A stretch of DNA of 64,000 bases. Source: CALAMC01 sp964459465. GTDB lineage: Bacteria > Zixibacteria > MSB-5A5 > GN15 > PGXB01. Location of the stretch: contig CAYWLR010000015.1 in NCBI GenBank assembly GCA_964459465.1, positions 18,137 to 82,136 of the forward strand, in the 5' to 3' direction. A program made the position numbers and the translations under genes. The notes under the pieces are model-generated. The model did not search any database, was not told where the DNA came from, and saw only the letters and a program-made list of their open reading frames with translations. Positions 54,120 through 62,967 of the stretch are shown here, piece after piece (the stretch's first letter is position 1; the number at the start of each line of letters is the position of its first letter).

Positions 54120-55357
54120 TGAATAATAAAAGGGGAAACGCCCCCGATTTTTCAAACCTCAAAGTGGCCGTCGTCCATGAATGGCTGGTCGATTATTCCG
54201 GCTCGGAACGGGTGGTGGAACAAATGCTGGAGCTGTTTCCACAGGCGGACCTGTATGCTCTGGTCGACTTTTTACCCGACAACCTGCGCTGGTTTATAAA
54301 AAGCAAGCCGGTGACCACGTCATTTATTCAAAAACTTCCCGGCGCCCGGACCAGATATCGCAATTATCTGCCGCTGATGCCTCTGGCAATCGAGCAGTTC
54401 GACCTGTCCGGCTACGATTTGATTTTGTCCAGCAATCACGCCGTTTCGAAAGGCGTCATCACCGGCGCCAATCAATTGCATATTTGCTACTGCCATTCGC
54501 CGATTCGTTACGCCTGGGATTTGACCCACCAGTACCTGCGGGAATCCGGCCTGACCAAAGGATTTAAAAGCTGGCTGGTCCGCTACTTCCTGCATCGCAT
54601 CCGCATTTGGGACAACCGGACCGCCAACGGTGTCGACTATTTCATCGCCAATTCGAACTTTATCGCCCGCCGCATTAAAAAAGTCTATGGGCGCGAATCC
54701 GATGTCATCTATCCACCGGTCGAAATTGACAAATTCACGCTGATGGAGAAAAAGGAAGACTTCTTTTTCACCGTCTCGCGCATGGTGCCATACAAAAAAA
54801 TCAATGTCATTGTCGAAGCCTTTTCTGCCATGCCCGACAAACGTTTGATTGTCGCCGGCGACGGACCCGATTTTAAAAAAATAAAGGCTCTGGCCGGACC
54901 CAACGTGGAATTTATCGGTTTTCAACCGACCGAAGTAATCGTCGCATATATCCAAAAGGCGAAAGCTTTCGTCTTTGCCGCCGAAGAGGATTTCGGGATT
55001 GTTCCGGTCGAAGCGCAGGCGTGCGGGACGCCGGTCATCGCCTATGGCCGCGGCGGAGCGCTCGAAACCGTCATTCCGGGCATAACCGGGTTGTTCTTCG
55101 AAGAACAAACTTCGCAAAGCCTGCAGGAGGCGGTGATGCGGTTTGAAAGGCATCGCGACGATTTCAACGCTTCGATGATTCGCGCCAACACCCTGCAATT
55201 CTCTGTCGAAAAATTCCGGGATACTTTCCGATCGTTTGTCACCGCGAAATTGAACGACTATAAAAATGCGCCGCCGATGCCCAAATGCGACAATGGGGTA
55301 TCAGGAAAATCCCTGATTTACCGAAAAAATAAGAAAAGCATTCCTTTGGAGACGTGA
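54119..55357 (+). CDS. glycosyltransferase family 4 (WbaZ/mannosyltransferase-like)
   Basis: The 412-residue GT-B enzyme has KVAVVHEWLVDYSGSERVVEQM, the acceptor-domain CYCHSPIRYAWDL, FFFTVSRMVPYKKINVIVEAF and the donor-site FGIVPVEAQACGTPVIAYGRGGALETV with its E-x7-E. It adds a sugar (often mannose or rhamnose) to the repeat unit on the cytoplasmic face. It ends the polysaccharide locus; a strong terminator follows 37 bases later. Confidence 0.93.
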   Translation: MNNKRGNAPDFSNLKVAVVHEWLVDYSGSERVVEQMLELFPQADLYALVDFLPDNLRWFIKSKPVTTSFIQKLPGARTRYRNYLPLMPLAIEQFDLSGYDLILSSNHAVSKGVITGANQLHICYCHSPIRYAWDLTHQYLRESGLTKGFKSWLVRYFLHRIRIWDNRTANGVDYFIANSNFIARRIKKVYGRESDVIYPPVEIDKFTLMEKKEDFFFTVSRMVPYKKINVIVEAFSAMPDKRLIVAGDGPDFKKIKALAGPNVEFIGFQPTEVIVAYIQKAKAFVFAAEEDFGIVPVEAQACGTPVIAYGRGGALETVIPGITGLFFEEQTSQSLQEAVMRFERHRDDFNASMIRANTLQFSVEKFRDTFRSFVTAKLNDYKNAPPMPKCDNGVSGKSLIYRKNKKSIPLET

Positions 55358-55393
55358 GTTCACCATACCCTTATGGGTAACCTTCTCTGTAAC

Positions 55394-55427
55394 AAAAAGA
55401 CCGGAAGCATCCACTTCCGGTCTTTTT
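55394..55427. terminator. bidirectional terminator between the polysaccharide locus and the repeat lipoprotein
   Basis: AAAAAGACCGGAAG pairs perfectly with CTTCCGGTCTTTTT around the loop CATCCA. T-tracts exist on both strands, so it ends the plus-strand locus and the minus-strand lipoprotein gene. Confidence 0.93.
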
Positions 55428-55460
55428 AACAAGAGGCATGCCCTAAGGCACAGGGTTATT

Positions 55461-56525
55461 CTATTCAAGTCCGTCAAATTCGGAATTGGATGTAACCGCA
55501 ACGCAAAATTGTTTCCACCGTCCGAAAAATACGCCATATCCCAGGTTTTTGACCGGCCGATAATGACCGCCCAGCACGCCCAGGATATTGCCATTGGCGT
55601 CATAATAATATCCCCTGAAATAACCGACACGTCCTACAATGGCCAGGGCGTTGGCCGGCGAAACCGGACCATAGGTTCCCCTTATCAATCCCTCGAACTG
55701 ACCGTTGATATCGATATATTTGCCGTAAAATACATTGTATTTGACACCATCGATTTCTTCACCCCAAGTGCCGCGTAAATATCCCATCAGCGTACCTTCA
55801 ATCGACATCCAGTGGCCCATGAAAATGCGATTTCCGTCTTCATCGCGCCCCCAGAGCCCGGCCAGAAATCCCCGCGGACAAGCCTGCGGTGTAATTTTAT
55901 GCGCCTGAATCGAGACGGCATTACCATCACCCAGCTCAATGAGCGTATCCATCTTTACCAGAGTATTGACATCAAAAGTCACGCTATAAGGTGCGGTTTC
56001 GAACGTGATCGTCTTGATATCGTCGGTCACCGAGGGCGGTTGATAAATATTGATATGCAATCCGTCGTTATGAACCGTAGTCTTGGACACGAATTCCACC
56101 ACTCGCCGGTCGGTTCGGGGAAGAATCCAGTCGGTGGCCGGTTCAAAGCGAATTGTTCGGCGTACCGCTATAGCTCCCCACGATACCGACAGAGAACCGG
56201 TCCAGTCGGTGACGGCCGTCACCGTCGAATCATATTCCATGCGTCCCCAGATAATCCGCATCGCATAAATCGCAGTGGCCGACCTGATTTCGTCTTCTAC
56301 CACCGGATCGACTAACATCGGGTCGTCAAATTCAATTTCGCCCTCAAATTGCCCGGCCAGATCGGCGTCACCAAAAGCGGGCGGTTCGTCGGCGGGGGTA
56401 AACCCGCCGAATTCATCGGCGATGTTTTCCTGACTTCCCGGCTGGGTGGCGTTATCGCCCCCGCAACCCCAAAACAGGCCCGGCCCCGCCAAAGCCAGCA
56501 TCACAAGAAAAAGCGTTTTTTTCAT
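55461..56525 (-). CDS. lipoprotein with glycine/aromatic tandem repeats
   Basis: The 354-residue product has a lipobox (GLFWGCGGD, Cys near 19), an acidic linker (about 25-70), a middle domain, and from about 220 at least four imperfect repeats on the theme G-x-(L/I/Y)-x-G-x-(W/Y)-G: FLAGLWGR, GYLRGTWGE, GLIRGTYGP, GVLGGHYRP. This gives a regular beta sheet or MORN-like strip. GGGAG precedes the ATG at 56525. No family is recognised. It is a monocistronic envelope protein, with the bidirectional terminator downstream. Confidence 0.72.
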   Translation of the reverse strand: MKKTLFLVMLALAGPGLFWGCGGDNATQPGSQENIADEFGGFTPADEPPAFGDADLAGQFEGEIEFDDPMLVDPVVEDEIRSATAIYAMRIIWGRMEYDSTVTAVTDWTGSLSVSWGAIAVRRTIRFEPATDWILPRTDRRVVEFVSKTTVHNDGLHINIYQPPSVTDDIKTITFETAPYSVTFDVNTLVKMDTLIELGDGNAVSIQAHKITPQACPRGFLAGLWGRDEDGNRIFMGHWMSIEGTLMGYLRGTWGEEIDGVKYNVFYGKYIDINGQFEGLIRGTYGPVSPANALAIVGRVGYFRGYYYDANGNILGVLGGHYRPVKNLGYGVFFGRWKQFCVAVTSNSEFDGLE

Positions 56526-56767
56526 ATTAAGTCTCCCGTTATTTAAACCTATGGATTCCATTATTTATAAAAGAAAATCAAATGTCATGCCAAAAAGTTT
56601 GGCCCTGTAAGTCGTTGATATTCAATACGGCCGGAAACAGAGTCGGAAAATCATAAGAATTCGGATGTACCCCAAGGTACAAAAGAACATCAATTGCCCC
56701 AAAAGGGACAAAATTCACCTAACACAATAGGCTTTTTCAGGTGACAAGAATAGGTAAGCACAATCGC

Positions 56768-57016
56768 CTAAATATGCACCCAGGCGGTTTGCTCCAGAGC
56801 ATTGCGGATAATCTCGTATGATATCGGCGATGATTTGCGATTATCCTCGCCTATCAGGTTGAATCCGTTCACGACCACCTGGGGATTATGAGAACGCCAT
56901 GTATCGCGTTCAACTATGGTCGCGGAGATTCCCAGATTCCGCACTGCCTGCCGAACATAATCAGCGGTTCTGAGATGATCGGCGTTATCCCTCGAAAACA
57001 GGATATTAATTTCCAT
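56768..57016 (-). CDS. small thioredoxin/glutaredoxin-fold-like protein without cysteines
   Basis: The 82-residue protein has a beta-alpha-beta start (EINILFSRDNADHLRTADYVRQAVRNLGISATIVE) and a QVVVNGFNLIGE turn that recalls the strand before helix 3 in glutaredoxin-like proteins, but no CxxC or single active Cys. GGAGGGGAG precedes the start. It lies downstream of selD with a 174-base gap, so cotranscription is uncertain. The fold call is tentative. Confidence 0.5.
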   Translation of the reverse strand: MEINILFSRDNADHLRTADYVRQAVRNLGISATIVERDTWRSHNPQVVVNGFNLIGEDNRKSSPISYEIIRNALEQTAWVHI

Positions 57017-57190
57017 CTTCTCCCCTCCGTCACCTCAATTATTTAATACTATTGGCCGGGTGTCAACAAAAACACGGAATCATGAAGTCCGTTTGTTCTG
57101 GCGGGCAATCGATCACCTTCGACACCCATTTATATATTTAAACAACCAGAATCGCGCGTTGGTTGCAATAAAAAAACTTTTTTGACCGAT

Positions 57191-58243
57191 TTATTCGACA
57201 ACTATGGAAAAATCGCCGCGTTCCATCACAAACCCGACCTCAAAAGCGGCCAGCCCGGACGACGCCGCCTCGGACATGAATTTTTCGGCCTTTTCCGGAT
57301 AAAGCGATATCAACAGCCCCCCCGATGTCTGGGCATCATACAAAACATCGATCTGCGCCTTGCTCAATTTCGCTGATAGACGTATCCGCCCTTCAAGAAA
57401 ATCCTTGTTGGCCGCCGCCCCGCCCGTTAGACAACCCATCTCGGCATATTTGATGACATTAGGCAAAAGCGGCAAATGATTAAATATTAATTTCAAAGTC
57501 ACTCCGGAACCGTCCGCCATCTCGGATCCATGGCCCAGAATACCGAAACCGGTAACATCGGTGCCGGCATGAGCACCGTGTTTGACCATAAGTTCCGCCG
57601 CGATTTTATTCAGAGCGGCCATTTGAACCACAACGGCGGCGGCGTCATCGGCGCTTGCCTTGCCCTGTTTGACCGCTGTCGAAACGATCCCGGTCCCAAG
57701 CGGCTTGGTCAAAATCAATCGATCCCCGGCCCGGGCCCGATCGTTGGTGATAATTTTTTCTATATCAATCAGCCCCGTGCACGCCAAACCATACTTAAGT
57801 TCTTTATCCTTAATGGAATGACCACCGACTACAACCGCCCCCGCTTCTTGAACCTTATCCGCTCCGCCCTGCAATATTTTGACCAGAATATCGGGCGGCA
57901 TACTGGGTGGAAAACCGACAATATTGAGCGCTGTCAATGGCCGCCCGCCCATAGCAAAAATATCGGACAAAGCGTTGGCCGCCGCAATTTGCCCGAAGGC
58001 ATACGGGTCATCAACAATCGGCGGGAAAAAGTCCACCGTTTGCACCAACGCCTGTGTTTCGCTGATTTTATATATGCCGGCGTCATCGGCTTTGTTGAAA
58101 CCGACCAGCAAATTAGGGTCATTTTTAAAACTAAGACCCTTGAGCACCGCGTCCAAAACCTTTGGACCAAGTTTGGAAGCTCAACCGGCACACGACACTT
58201 CAGCCGTCAATTTGATTTTTATTTCGTCTTTGCTATGGTTCAT
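57191..58243 (-). CDS. selD: selenide, water dikinase SelD, selenocysteine-containing
   Basis: SelD makes selenophosphate from selenide and ATP. Read from the ATG at 58243 the product has 350 residues, with the in-frame TGA at 58183-58181 (residue 21) as Sec: VSCAGUASKLGP, the exact Cys/Sec position of SelD. The remainder has FNKADDAGIYKI, VDFFPPIVDDPYAFGQIAAANALSDIFAMGG, GTDVTGFGILGH and DAQTSGGLLIS, as expected. The usual N-terminal Lys is K24. A caller that stops at TGA would begin at TTG 58156 and lose the active site. A canonical promoter and leaderless start lie just upstream. This is strong evidence for selenocysteine insertion in this organism. Confidence 0.94.
58151..58167 (-). promoter_or_regulatory. 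probable bacterial SECIS hairpin of selD
   Basis: On the minus strand GTCCAAA (58167-58161), loop GGT and TTTGGAC (58157-58151) form a perfect 7-bp stem. The loop G residues lie 20 bases after the Sec TGA (58183-58181), within the usual bacterial SECIS window recognised by SelB. Confidence 0.75.
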
Positions 58244-58250
58244 AATCCCG

Positions 58251-58279
58251 ATTATATCACCCCTGTAAATTAAAAGCAA
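58251..58279 (-). promoter_or_regulatory. sigma-70 promoter of selD, leaderless
   Basis: On the minus strand TTGCTT (58279-58274), a 17-base spacer and TATAAT (58256-58251) lie upstream of the ATG at 58243, with only seven bases between the -10 box and the start codon. No Shine-Dalgarno sequence fits in that space. Confidence 0.75.
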
Positions 58280-58289
58280 GTATTGAGCA

Positions 58290-59294
58290 TTACCAGCGAT
58301 GGTTTTTTATTTCATATAATTTCTTGCGCTGTTTGCGCTTGGTTTTATCAGGAAAACCTGCCTTGACCGAATCGATATACTGCCTTGTCCGATAGGCCCG
58401 GCCATTGTCGTTCATTTTGGCATACGATTGAAACAGCCAATAACCGGCCTCGATTAAATTGTAATAATTGCCCGGATTCTTTTTTTGACTTTCAAAGATT
58501 TTATCATAATACTCGGCCGCTTCGGAATATCGCCCGCTTTCGTAATAAGCTCCGGCCATCGGCCAGATGAAAGTATTGGAATTAGGGTAGCGTTTATACA
58601 TCGCCCGCGCCAGAACCAGCGTCGAATCATAATCCTTCTCATTGAGCATGATCCAGATCAGGGCGGATTTGGCCGGCTCACGAGAAAAAAGCGAGGAATC
58701 CAGAGCAAGTTTGATTTCTTCAATACCTTGTTGCCGTTCGTTGGCAAAAAGGCCGACTGCTCGCAACAAACCGGCTTTAACTGTCTTCCAGTAGTGATAT
58801 GACCCCAGCCCAAGATACAAATCATAAAGGGTTGAGTCCACCTCGATGCCTCGCCGGTACTCGCCTCGAGCCTTAAGGCCTTCATTCAAGGCGACCATGG
58901 ATGATCCGAAGCGCGCCTGATACAATGACCGGTAGGCATGGATATGACCCAGATAAAGATAACAGGCCGCCGAATCGGCCCGGCTGCAATTCCGCAAACG
59001 TCCGCTACAAATAATGGCCGTCGAATCCAGAAGTTCTTCAAATTCCGGGCCGTATAAATTTTCCTCACTGTCAGTCATAACGGAAAGTAGCGTCAGGGCA
59101 CGAAACAGGAAACGGCCGGGGTCGGCCGGGTCATGCTCTATGAATTCATCAAAAACAGTATTCGCCCGCTCCCATTGGCCATCCATGAGAAATTCCATGC
59201 CGGAATTGATAATCTGGATTTTTCCCGGAGTGAGCAGATTTCCTGCGCCCGAGAGCGGAGCCAGGGCCAAAAGCAAAAGACAAAAAAATTTCAT
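58290..59294 (-). CDS. secreted TPR-like repeat protein, paralogue of the upstream gene
   Basis: The 334-residue product has a signal peptide (cleavage near 17, LSGAG) and TPR-like helical repeats: QWERANTVFDEFIEHDPADPGRF, YLGLGSYHYWKTV, YYESGRYSEAAEYYDKIFES. The central part aligns by eye with the neighbouring 344-residue protein (YRSLYQARFGSSM/YLGLGSYHYWKTVKAG against YRALHRSFHGRWF/YLGLGAYDYYKTVMAD), so they are tandem paralogues. It overlaps the upstream gene by four bases (ATGA). It presumably scaffolds an envelope complex; function is unknown. Confidence 0.8.
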   Translation of the reverse strand: MKFFCLLLLALAPLSGAGNLLTPGKIQIINSGMEFLMDGQWERANTVFDEFIEHDPADPGRFLFRALTLLSVMTDSEENLYGPEFEELLDSTAIICSGRLRNCSRADSAACYLYLGHIHAYRSLYQARFGSSMVALNEGLKARGEYRRGIEVDSTLYDLYLGLGSYHYWKTVKAGLLRAVGLFANERQQGIEEIKLALDSSLFSREPAKSALIWIMLNEKDYDSTLVLARAMYKRYPNSNTFIWPMAGAYYESGRYSEAAEYYDKIFESQKKNPGNYYNLIEAGYWLFQSYAKMNDNGRAYRTRQYIDSVKAGFPDKTKRKQRKKLYEIKNHRW

Positions 59295-60325
59295 CTCATC
59301 TCATCTTTCAAAGCCCGGGCGCGATTGTATGTTTCTTCAAAGTAAGGATTAATTCTGCAATATTCCTTATGAGACAATATTTGATTCAAAATGATTTCCG
59401 CCGATTCGAAGTCGCCTTCGGCGATAAATATGGCCGCCCCGGCCAGTTCCGCTTCATAAAACCCGTATTCGTTGTACCAGGGCGATTCCTTCAATTTGGA
59501 TTTTAAAACGGACAGCCTTTCCCGGGCGCGGTCTATCTGACCGACCCGCGCCAGTCCATAAACCTGATAAAGCAGACAATAGGTATCATCGTGGCTATAG
59601 GCATTGAGAGAATCAGCCAGCAAGACCAGATCGTCATAGCGTTTCTCTTCAAGGTAAATCCTCAAAAACGATTCACGGGCATTGAACGAAGCCAGATAGC
59701 CGCTGTCGGCGGCCAGACGGATTTGCGCCATGCCCTCATCGCGCCGGTCGGAGATAAACGGCAACCATAAAAAATCATCGGCCATCACGGTCTTGTAATA
59801 ATCATAGGCTCCCAGACCAAGATAGGCGTCATAAAAAGTTTTATCCATTTCAAGCGCCTTATTAAGCCTCGAACTGCATTTGAGACCGTCCCGAAAGGCC
59901 TGAAACCAACGGCCATGAAATGACCGATGCAACGCCCGATAACCATAGGATGCACCGGCAATAAACATCCAATCCGGATTCGATTTATCAATGTCAAATC
60001 GATGCTCGGCCATATCAATGGCTCGACTCAACAGGCTGTCGATTTCCTTATTATATATATCGTTACGATATTCTTCGGAGATGGTCTGCAAAATTGTCCC
60101 TTTGAGAAAATATCCCAGAGGATTGTCCGGTTCACGAGCCATGAGACTATCGGCGGCGGCTATGGCACTGTCGAATTCATTCAACCAGATAGCATGCGAT
60201 ACGGCCAGAATTGAGCTATCCCGCACAGGAGTATACGACCGGCCGGCGCCGGTGGTTAAAACCGGTGCCAGAAGAATTAAAAAAATAAATACGGGCGTCT
60301 TAAACACAATTAAATGTTTATTCAT
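59291..60325 (-). CDS. secreted TPR-like repeat protein, paralogue of the downstream gene
   Basis: The 344-residue product has a signal peptide (VFIFLILLAPVLTTGAG) and repeats such as FDSAIAAADSLMAREPDNPLGYFLKGTIL. It shares the central motif DAYLGLGAYDYYKTV with the next gene. No Shine-Dalgarno is evident. It is the first gene of a two-gene operon on the minus strand, after the anti-sigma gene in reading order with a 43-base gap. The role may be linked to the sigma/anti-sigma pair upstream. Confidence 0.8.
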   Translation of the reverse strand: MNKHLIVFKTPVFIFLILLAPVLTTGAGRSYTPVRDSSILAVSHAIWLNEFDSAIAAADSLMAREPDNPLGYFLKGTILQTISEEYRNDIYNKEIDSLLSRAIDMAEHRFDIDKSNPDWMFIAGASYGYRALHRSFHGRWFQAFRDGLKCSSRLNKALEMDKTFYDAYLGLGAYDYYKTVMADDFLWLPFISDRRDEGMAQIRLAADSGYLASFNARESFLRIYLEEKRYDDLVLLADSLNAYSHDDTYCLLYQVYGLARVGQIDRARERLSVLKSKLKESPWYNEYGFYEAELAGAAIFIAEGDFESAEIILNQILSHKEYCRINPYFEETYNRARALKDEMR

Positions 60326-60368
60326 GGCCCAAAGATTTTAGTTTTGAACGGGTTTTGGCAAGAAGAAA

Positions 60369-61160
60369 TTATATGGAATAAACGGCTGGAATAATCTCCG
60401 GCAACGGCAGGCTCTTGTCTTCGGAAACGGCTATCAATATCGATTTCCCGCAATACCAGTAAATCATCTGACAACCGTCGGAATCATAGGTATATACCGA
60501 ACGTGAACCGACCTTGATTTCGTCGAAACCGGGCAATTCCACCCCGTTTTTGTCCCCGACATAAAGCGAAACCGGCATTCCACCGCGCACAAACCGGAAA
60601 TGCACAAATCTATGGTTACGAATGGTGTCGAAAGCAGAGCCTATCAGATTAAATCCCGCCGTTTGCACGTCGCCGAATGTCATGGACAGATCATTACTGA
60701 TAAACTGCATAATCTCCGGCGAACACGGATTAAAATCGCCATCGCTGACATTGGCCGCCACTACCGGTAATTCACCCCGGAAATAATTTTCTTCGAAAGG
60801 ATAGATGAAAACCGAATAACGATAATAACCGGCCGCCCAGAAAGCCGCGCCGATACACAGAACCAGAGCGAAAGCCGCCGCCACGGCTACCGCGGCAAAG
60901 CGGAAGGGGCCCATCTTTCGGATTGACTGTCCCTCGGATTCCTCATCGATGCGGTTCAGAATGCGGCCTTTCAGCCGGTCTATTTTTTCGGGTGAAGCCG
61001 CCTTATCCTTGACGAAAGTCTTGAACATGTACTCGAATTCATATCGGGCCATGCAACTTTCGCATTGCTCCAGATGCTTCTGCACCTCTTCTACATCGTA
61101 TTGGCTGGCTTCTTTGTCAACTACTTCAAATAAACGCTTTAACGCTTCTTCGCAGGTCAT
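60369..61160 (-). CDS. zinc-finger (zf-HC2) anti-sigma factor
   Basis: The 263-residue protein has a zinc-binding H-x3-C-x2-C motif (HLEQCESC: H29, C33, C36), which grips ECF sigma factors. One membrane helix at about 89-112 and a ~150-residue extracytoplasmic sensor domain with no family I recognise follow. It overlaps the sigma gene by four bases. It likely holds the ECF factor inactive until an envelope signal relieves it. Confidence 0.9.
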   Translation of the reverse strand: MTCEEALKRLFEVVDKEASQYDVEEVQKHLEQCESCMARYEFEYMFKTFVKDKAASPEKIDRLKGRILNRIDEESEGQSIRKMGPFRFAAVAVAAAFALVLCIGAAFWAAGYYRYSVFIYPFEENYFRGELPVVAANVSDGDFNPCSPEIMQFISNDLSMTFGDVQTAGFNLIGSAFDTIRNHRFVHFRFVRGGMPVSLYVGDKNGVELPGFDEIKVGSRSVYTYDSDGCQMIYWYCGKSILIAVSEDKSLPLPEIIPAVYSI

Positions 61161-61726
61161 TTAGCTGCTTCCTTGATGAAACCGTTCCTGACTGCGTACT
61201 CCCATAATGCCTTTTGAAGAAGCTTCCGCCCCCTGTGAAGCCTCGATTTGACCGTCCCGATCTGCAGTCCGACAATATCCGCTATCTCCTGATAACTGAA
61301 ACCTTCCAGGAAAGACAACACCACCACCAGCCGGAAATCCTCCGGCAGTTCCTCGATAGCCTTCTTGACGTCGTCATCGAAGACTTTGGCGAAAAAGTGG
61401 CGTTCGGGATCATCCGACGGGCCCAGCGCCGAAAGCTGACCGAACAGGAAGTCGTCGTCGACATCCTCCAGGTCCACAACCTGCGGCGAACGCGTCCTGG
61501 CGCGGTAGTTGTTGATGAAGATATTGGTCATTATCTTGAACAACCACGCCCTGCAATTGGAGCCCTGCTCGAATTTCTCCCAGAAACGATAGGCTTTCAG
61601 TAGCGTCTCCTGCACCAAATCATCGGCATCGTTTTCATTCTTGGTCATTCTCAATGCCGTGCGATGCAGGGACTCTACATGAACCATCGCCTCCTTTTCG
61701 AAAATTTCCTTCTTGGTTTTCTTCAT
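61157..61726 (-). CDS. ECF RNA polymerase sigma factor
   Basis: The 189-residue protein has region 2 (NENDADDLVQETLLKAYRFWEKF and the following WLFKIMTNIFINNYR) and region 4 (FLEGFSYQEIADIVGLQIGTVKSRLHRGRKLL). It directs RNA polymerase to envelope-stress-type promoters. The next gene is its zinc-finger anti-sigma factor, translationally coupled. The targets are unknown; the two TPR-like genes downstream may be part of the same regulon or operon. Confidence 0.95.
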   Translation of the reverse strand: MKKTKKEIFEKEAMVHVESLHRTALRMTKNENDADDLVQETLLKAYRFWEKFEQGSNCRAWLFKIMTNIFINNYRARTRSPQVVDLEDVDDDFLFGQLSALGPSDDPERHFFAKVFDDDVKKAIEELPEDFRLVVVLSFLEGFSYQEIADIVGLQIGTVKSRLHRGRKLLQKALWEYAVRNGFIKEAAK

Positions 61727-62160
61727 GTTACCCGATCTTCGACCGCGGTTTCGGCTCGTGCCGCTTTTGGTTTTAACCGGGCAACCTTAACGCTCGTCTT
61801 ATACAACATTTTTGGCCCCGGTCTTGTTCCAGTTTAAGGACGATCGAACCTGTTGGCTATTAACCTTCGCCCGTTTTTTTTACGGGGTGCCGAATTGATC
61901 ATTATTCTTCATGAAATCTGTTTCGGGACCCCGTCTTAAATTATACATTATAATATACATTTTCGCAACTATAAAGACGACCTCGAAATCACAAAAAAGG
62001 ATTATTTTAGTCTAAAATTGTTACTTTTGACCATTCAAGCGTATATCGTAACATGCTATCGGATAACAAGTTAATCGCACCCCCTGTTTTCAAAAATGAA
62101 ACGTCAAAATATTTTTTTGATATACAGAAACTGCTCCCATCGTCCGACAATATTAATAAC
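61727..62160. other. 434-base intergenic region between divergent genes
   Basis: It separates the sigma factor (minus) from the lipoprotein (plus). No gene is supported; the open frame from 62053 has no ribosome binding site and precedes the real signal peptide. Arms ACGGGGT (61881-61887) and ACCCCGT (61930-61936) could pair over a long loop. The sigma gene's own promoter is expected here but no motif is clear. Confidence 0.5.
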
Positions 62161-62925
62161 ATGAAGTCGATCCTTCTATATTCGCTTCTGGCGATGGCTG
62201 GTTTGGTATATCTGGTTGGTTGCGACGCCCCCGTCACAACCCAGAATCCGGATGCCACTTATTATGCCGAAATTACTGTGGTTAAGGACCTTGATGTCAA
62301 TCGCGCCGCCGTCTCTGTATATTTGACGCGCAACGATTCGCTTTTGACAACGGCATCGGTCACCTTCAGGGGTTTTGCAATCAACTACTCCCCCGATGAC
62401 AGCGCCTATAAAAGAACTTTCGTCGGCCTCGATGCCGTCCCGACCGGAACATCCCGCTGCGTTATAACCGACGGGACCCTGTTTCGCGACTCCGTGACAT
62501 TAACCGTCCCGCAAAACTTGAGTATAACCAGCATCGCCCTGCCGGAAAACCGGGTGAACGCCGGGGGCAGCGCTGTCCAGTTCCAGTGGAGCCAGTCTTT
62601 GAATTCCAACAACTACGTTTTTGCCGTCAACCATATCGATTCGCTTTATGAAACCGACGGCTATGCCGATTTCTCACCCAGCAACGGTACACAGGCGACC
62701 ATTCCCCTCGACGCTTTCCGCCCCGGCGATATTCTCGACCCGGTCCTGGGCTGGTATTACGTGTATGCTTACGCTTGCACCGGGGTGCCCGCAGATGACT
62801 TTTATTTGCCGACCAAATTCCCGGCAGGATTGACCAATAATCTGATAAGAAAGGACATGGTCGGGTCTTACGGCGTGGTCGTCATCAGCCCGCGCGATTC
62901 GATCAATGTTACCTCCGGAAAATAG
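62161..62925 (+). CDS. lipoprotein of unknown function
   Basis: The 254-residue product has a lipobox (YLVGCDAP, Cys at 21), then beta-rich domains with Ig-like spacing (SVTFRGFAINYSPDDSAYKRTFVG and IALPENRVNAGGSAVQFQWSQ). I chose the ATG at 62161 because the signal peptide starts there; the frame opens earlier at 62053 without conserved sequence. No Shine-Dalgarno is visible. Family not recognised. It lies 42 bases before murQ and may be cotranscribed. Confidence 0.75.
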   Translation: MKSILLYSLLAMAGLVYLVGCDAPVTTQNPDATYYAEITVVKDLDVNRAAVSVYLTRNDSLLTTASVTFRGFAINYSPDDSAYKRTFVGLDAVPTGTSRCVITDGTLFRDSVTLTVPQNLSITSIALPENRVNAGGSAVQFQWSQSLNSNNYVFAVNHIDSLYETDGYADFSPSNGTQATIPLDAFRPGDILDPVLGWYYVYAYACTGVPADDFYLPTKFPAGLTNNLIRKDMVGSYGVVVISPRDSINVTSGK

Positions 62926-62967
62926 TTTTTTCTTTTTTCGCGTTGTTCCTCATTATAAATTGCTCCC

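Noticed and set aside
54320..55198. 292-codon open frame on the minus strand opposite the GT4 gene
   Set aside because: It lies wholly antisense to a clear glycosyltransferase and has no family-like motifs; it is a shadow of GC-rich codon use.
57530..58273. 247-codon plus-strand frame across selD
   Set aside because: Antisense to selD, composition odd, no domain; it also spans the selD promoter.
61881..61936. Terminator between the sigma factor and lipoprotein genes
   Set aside because: The arms ACGGGGT and ACCCCGT are separated by about 42 bases and no T-tract follows on the strand where a gene ends; both flanking genes start here.
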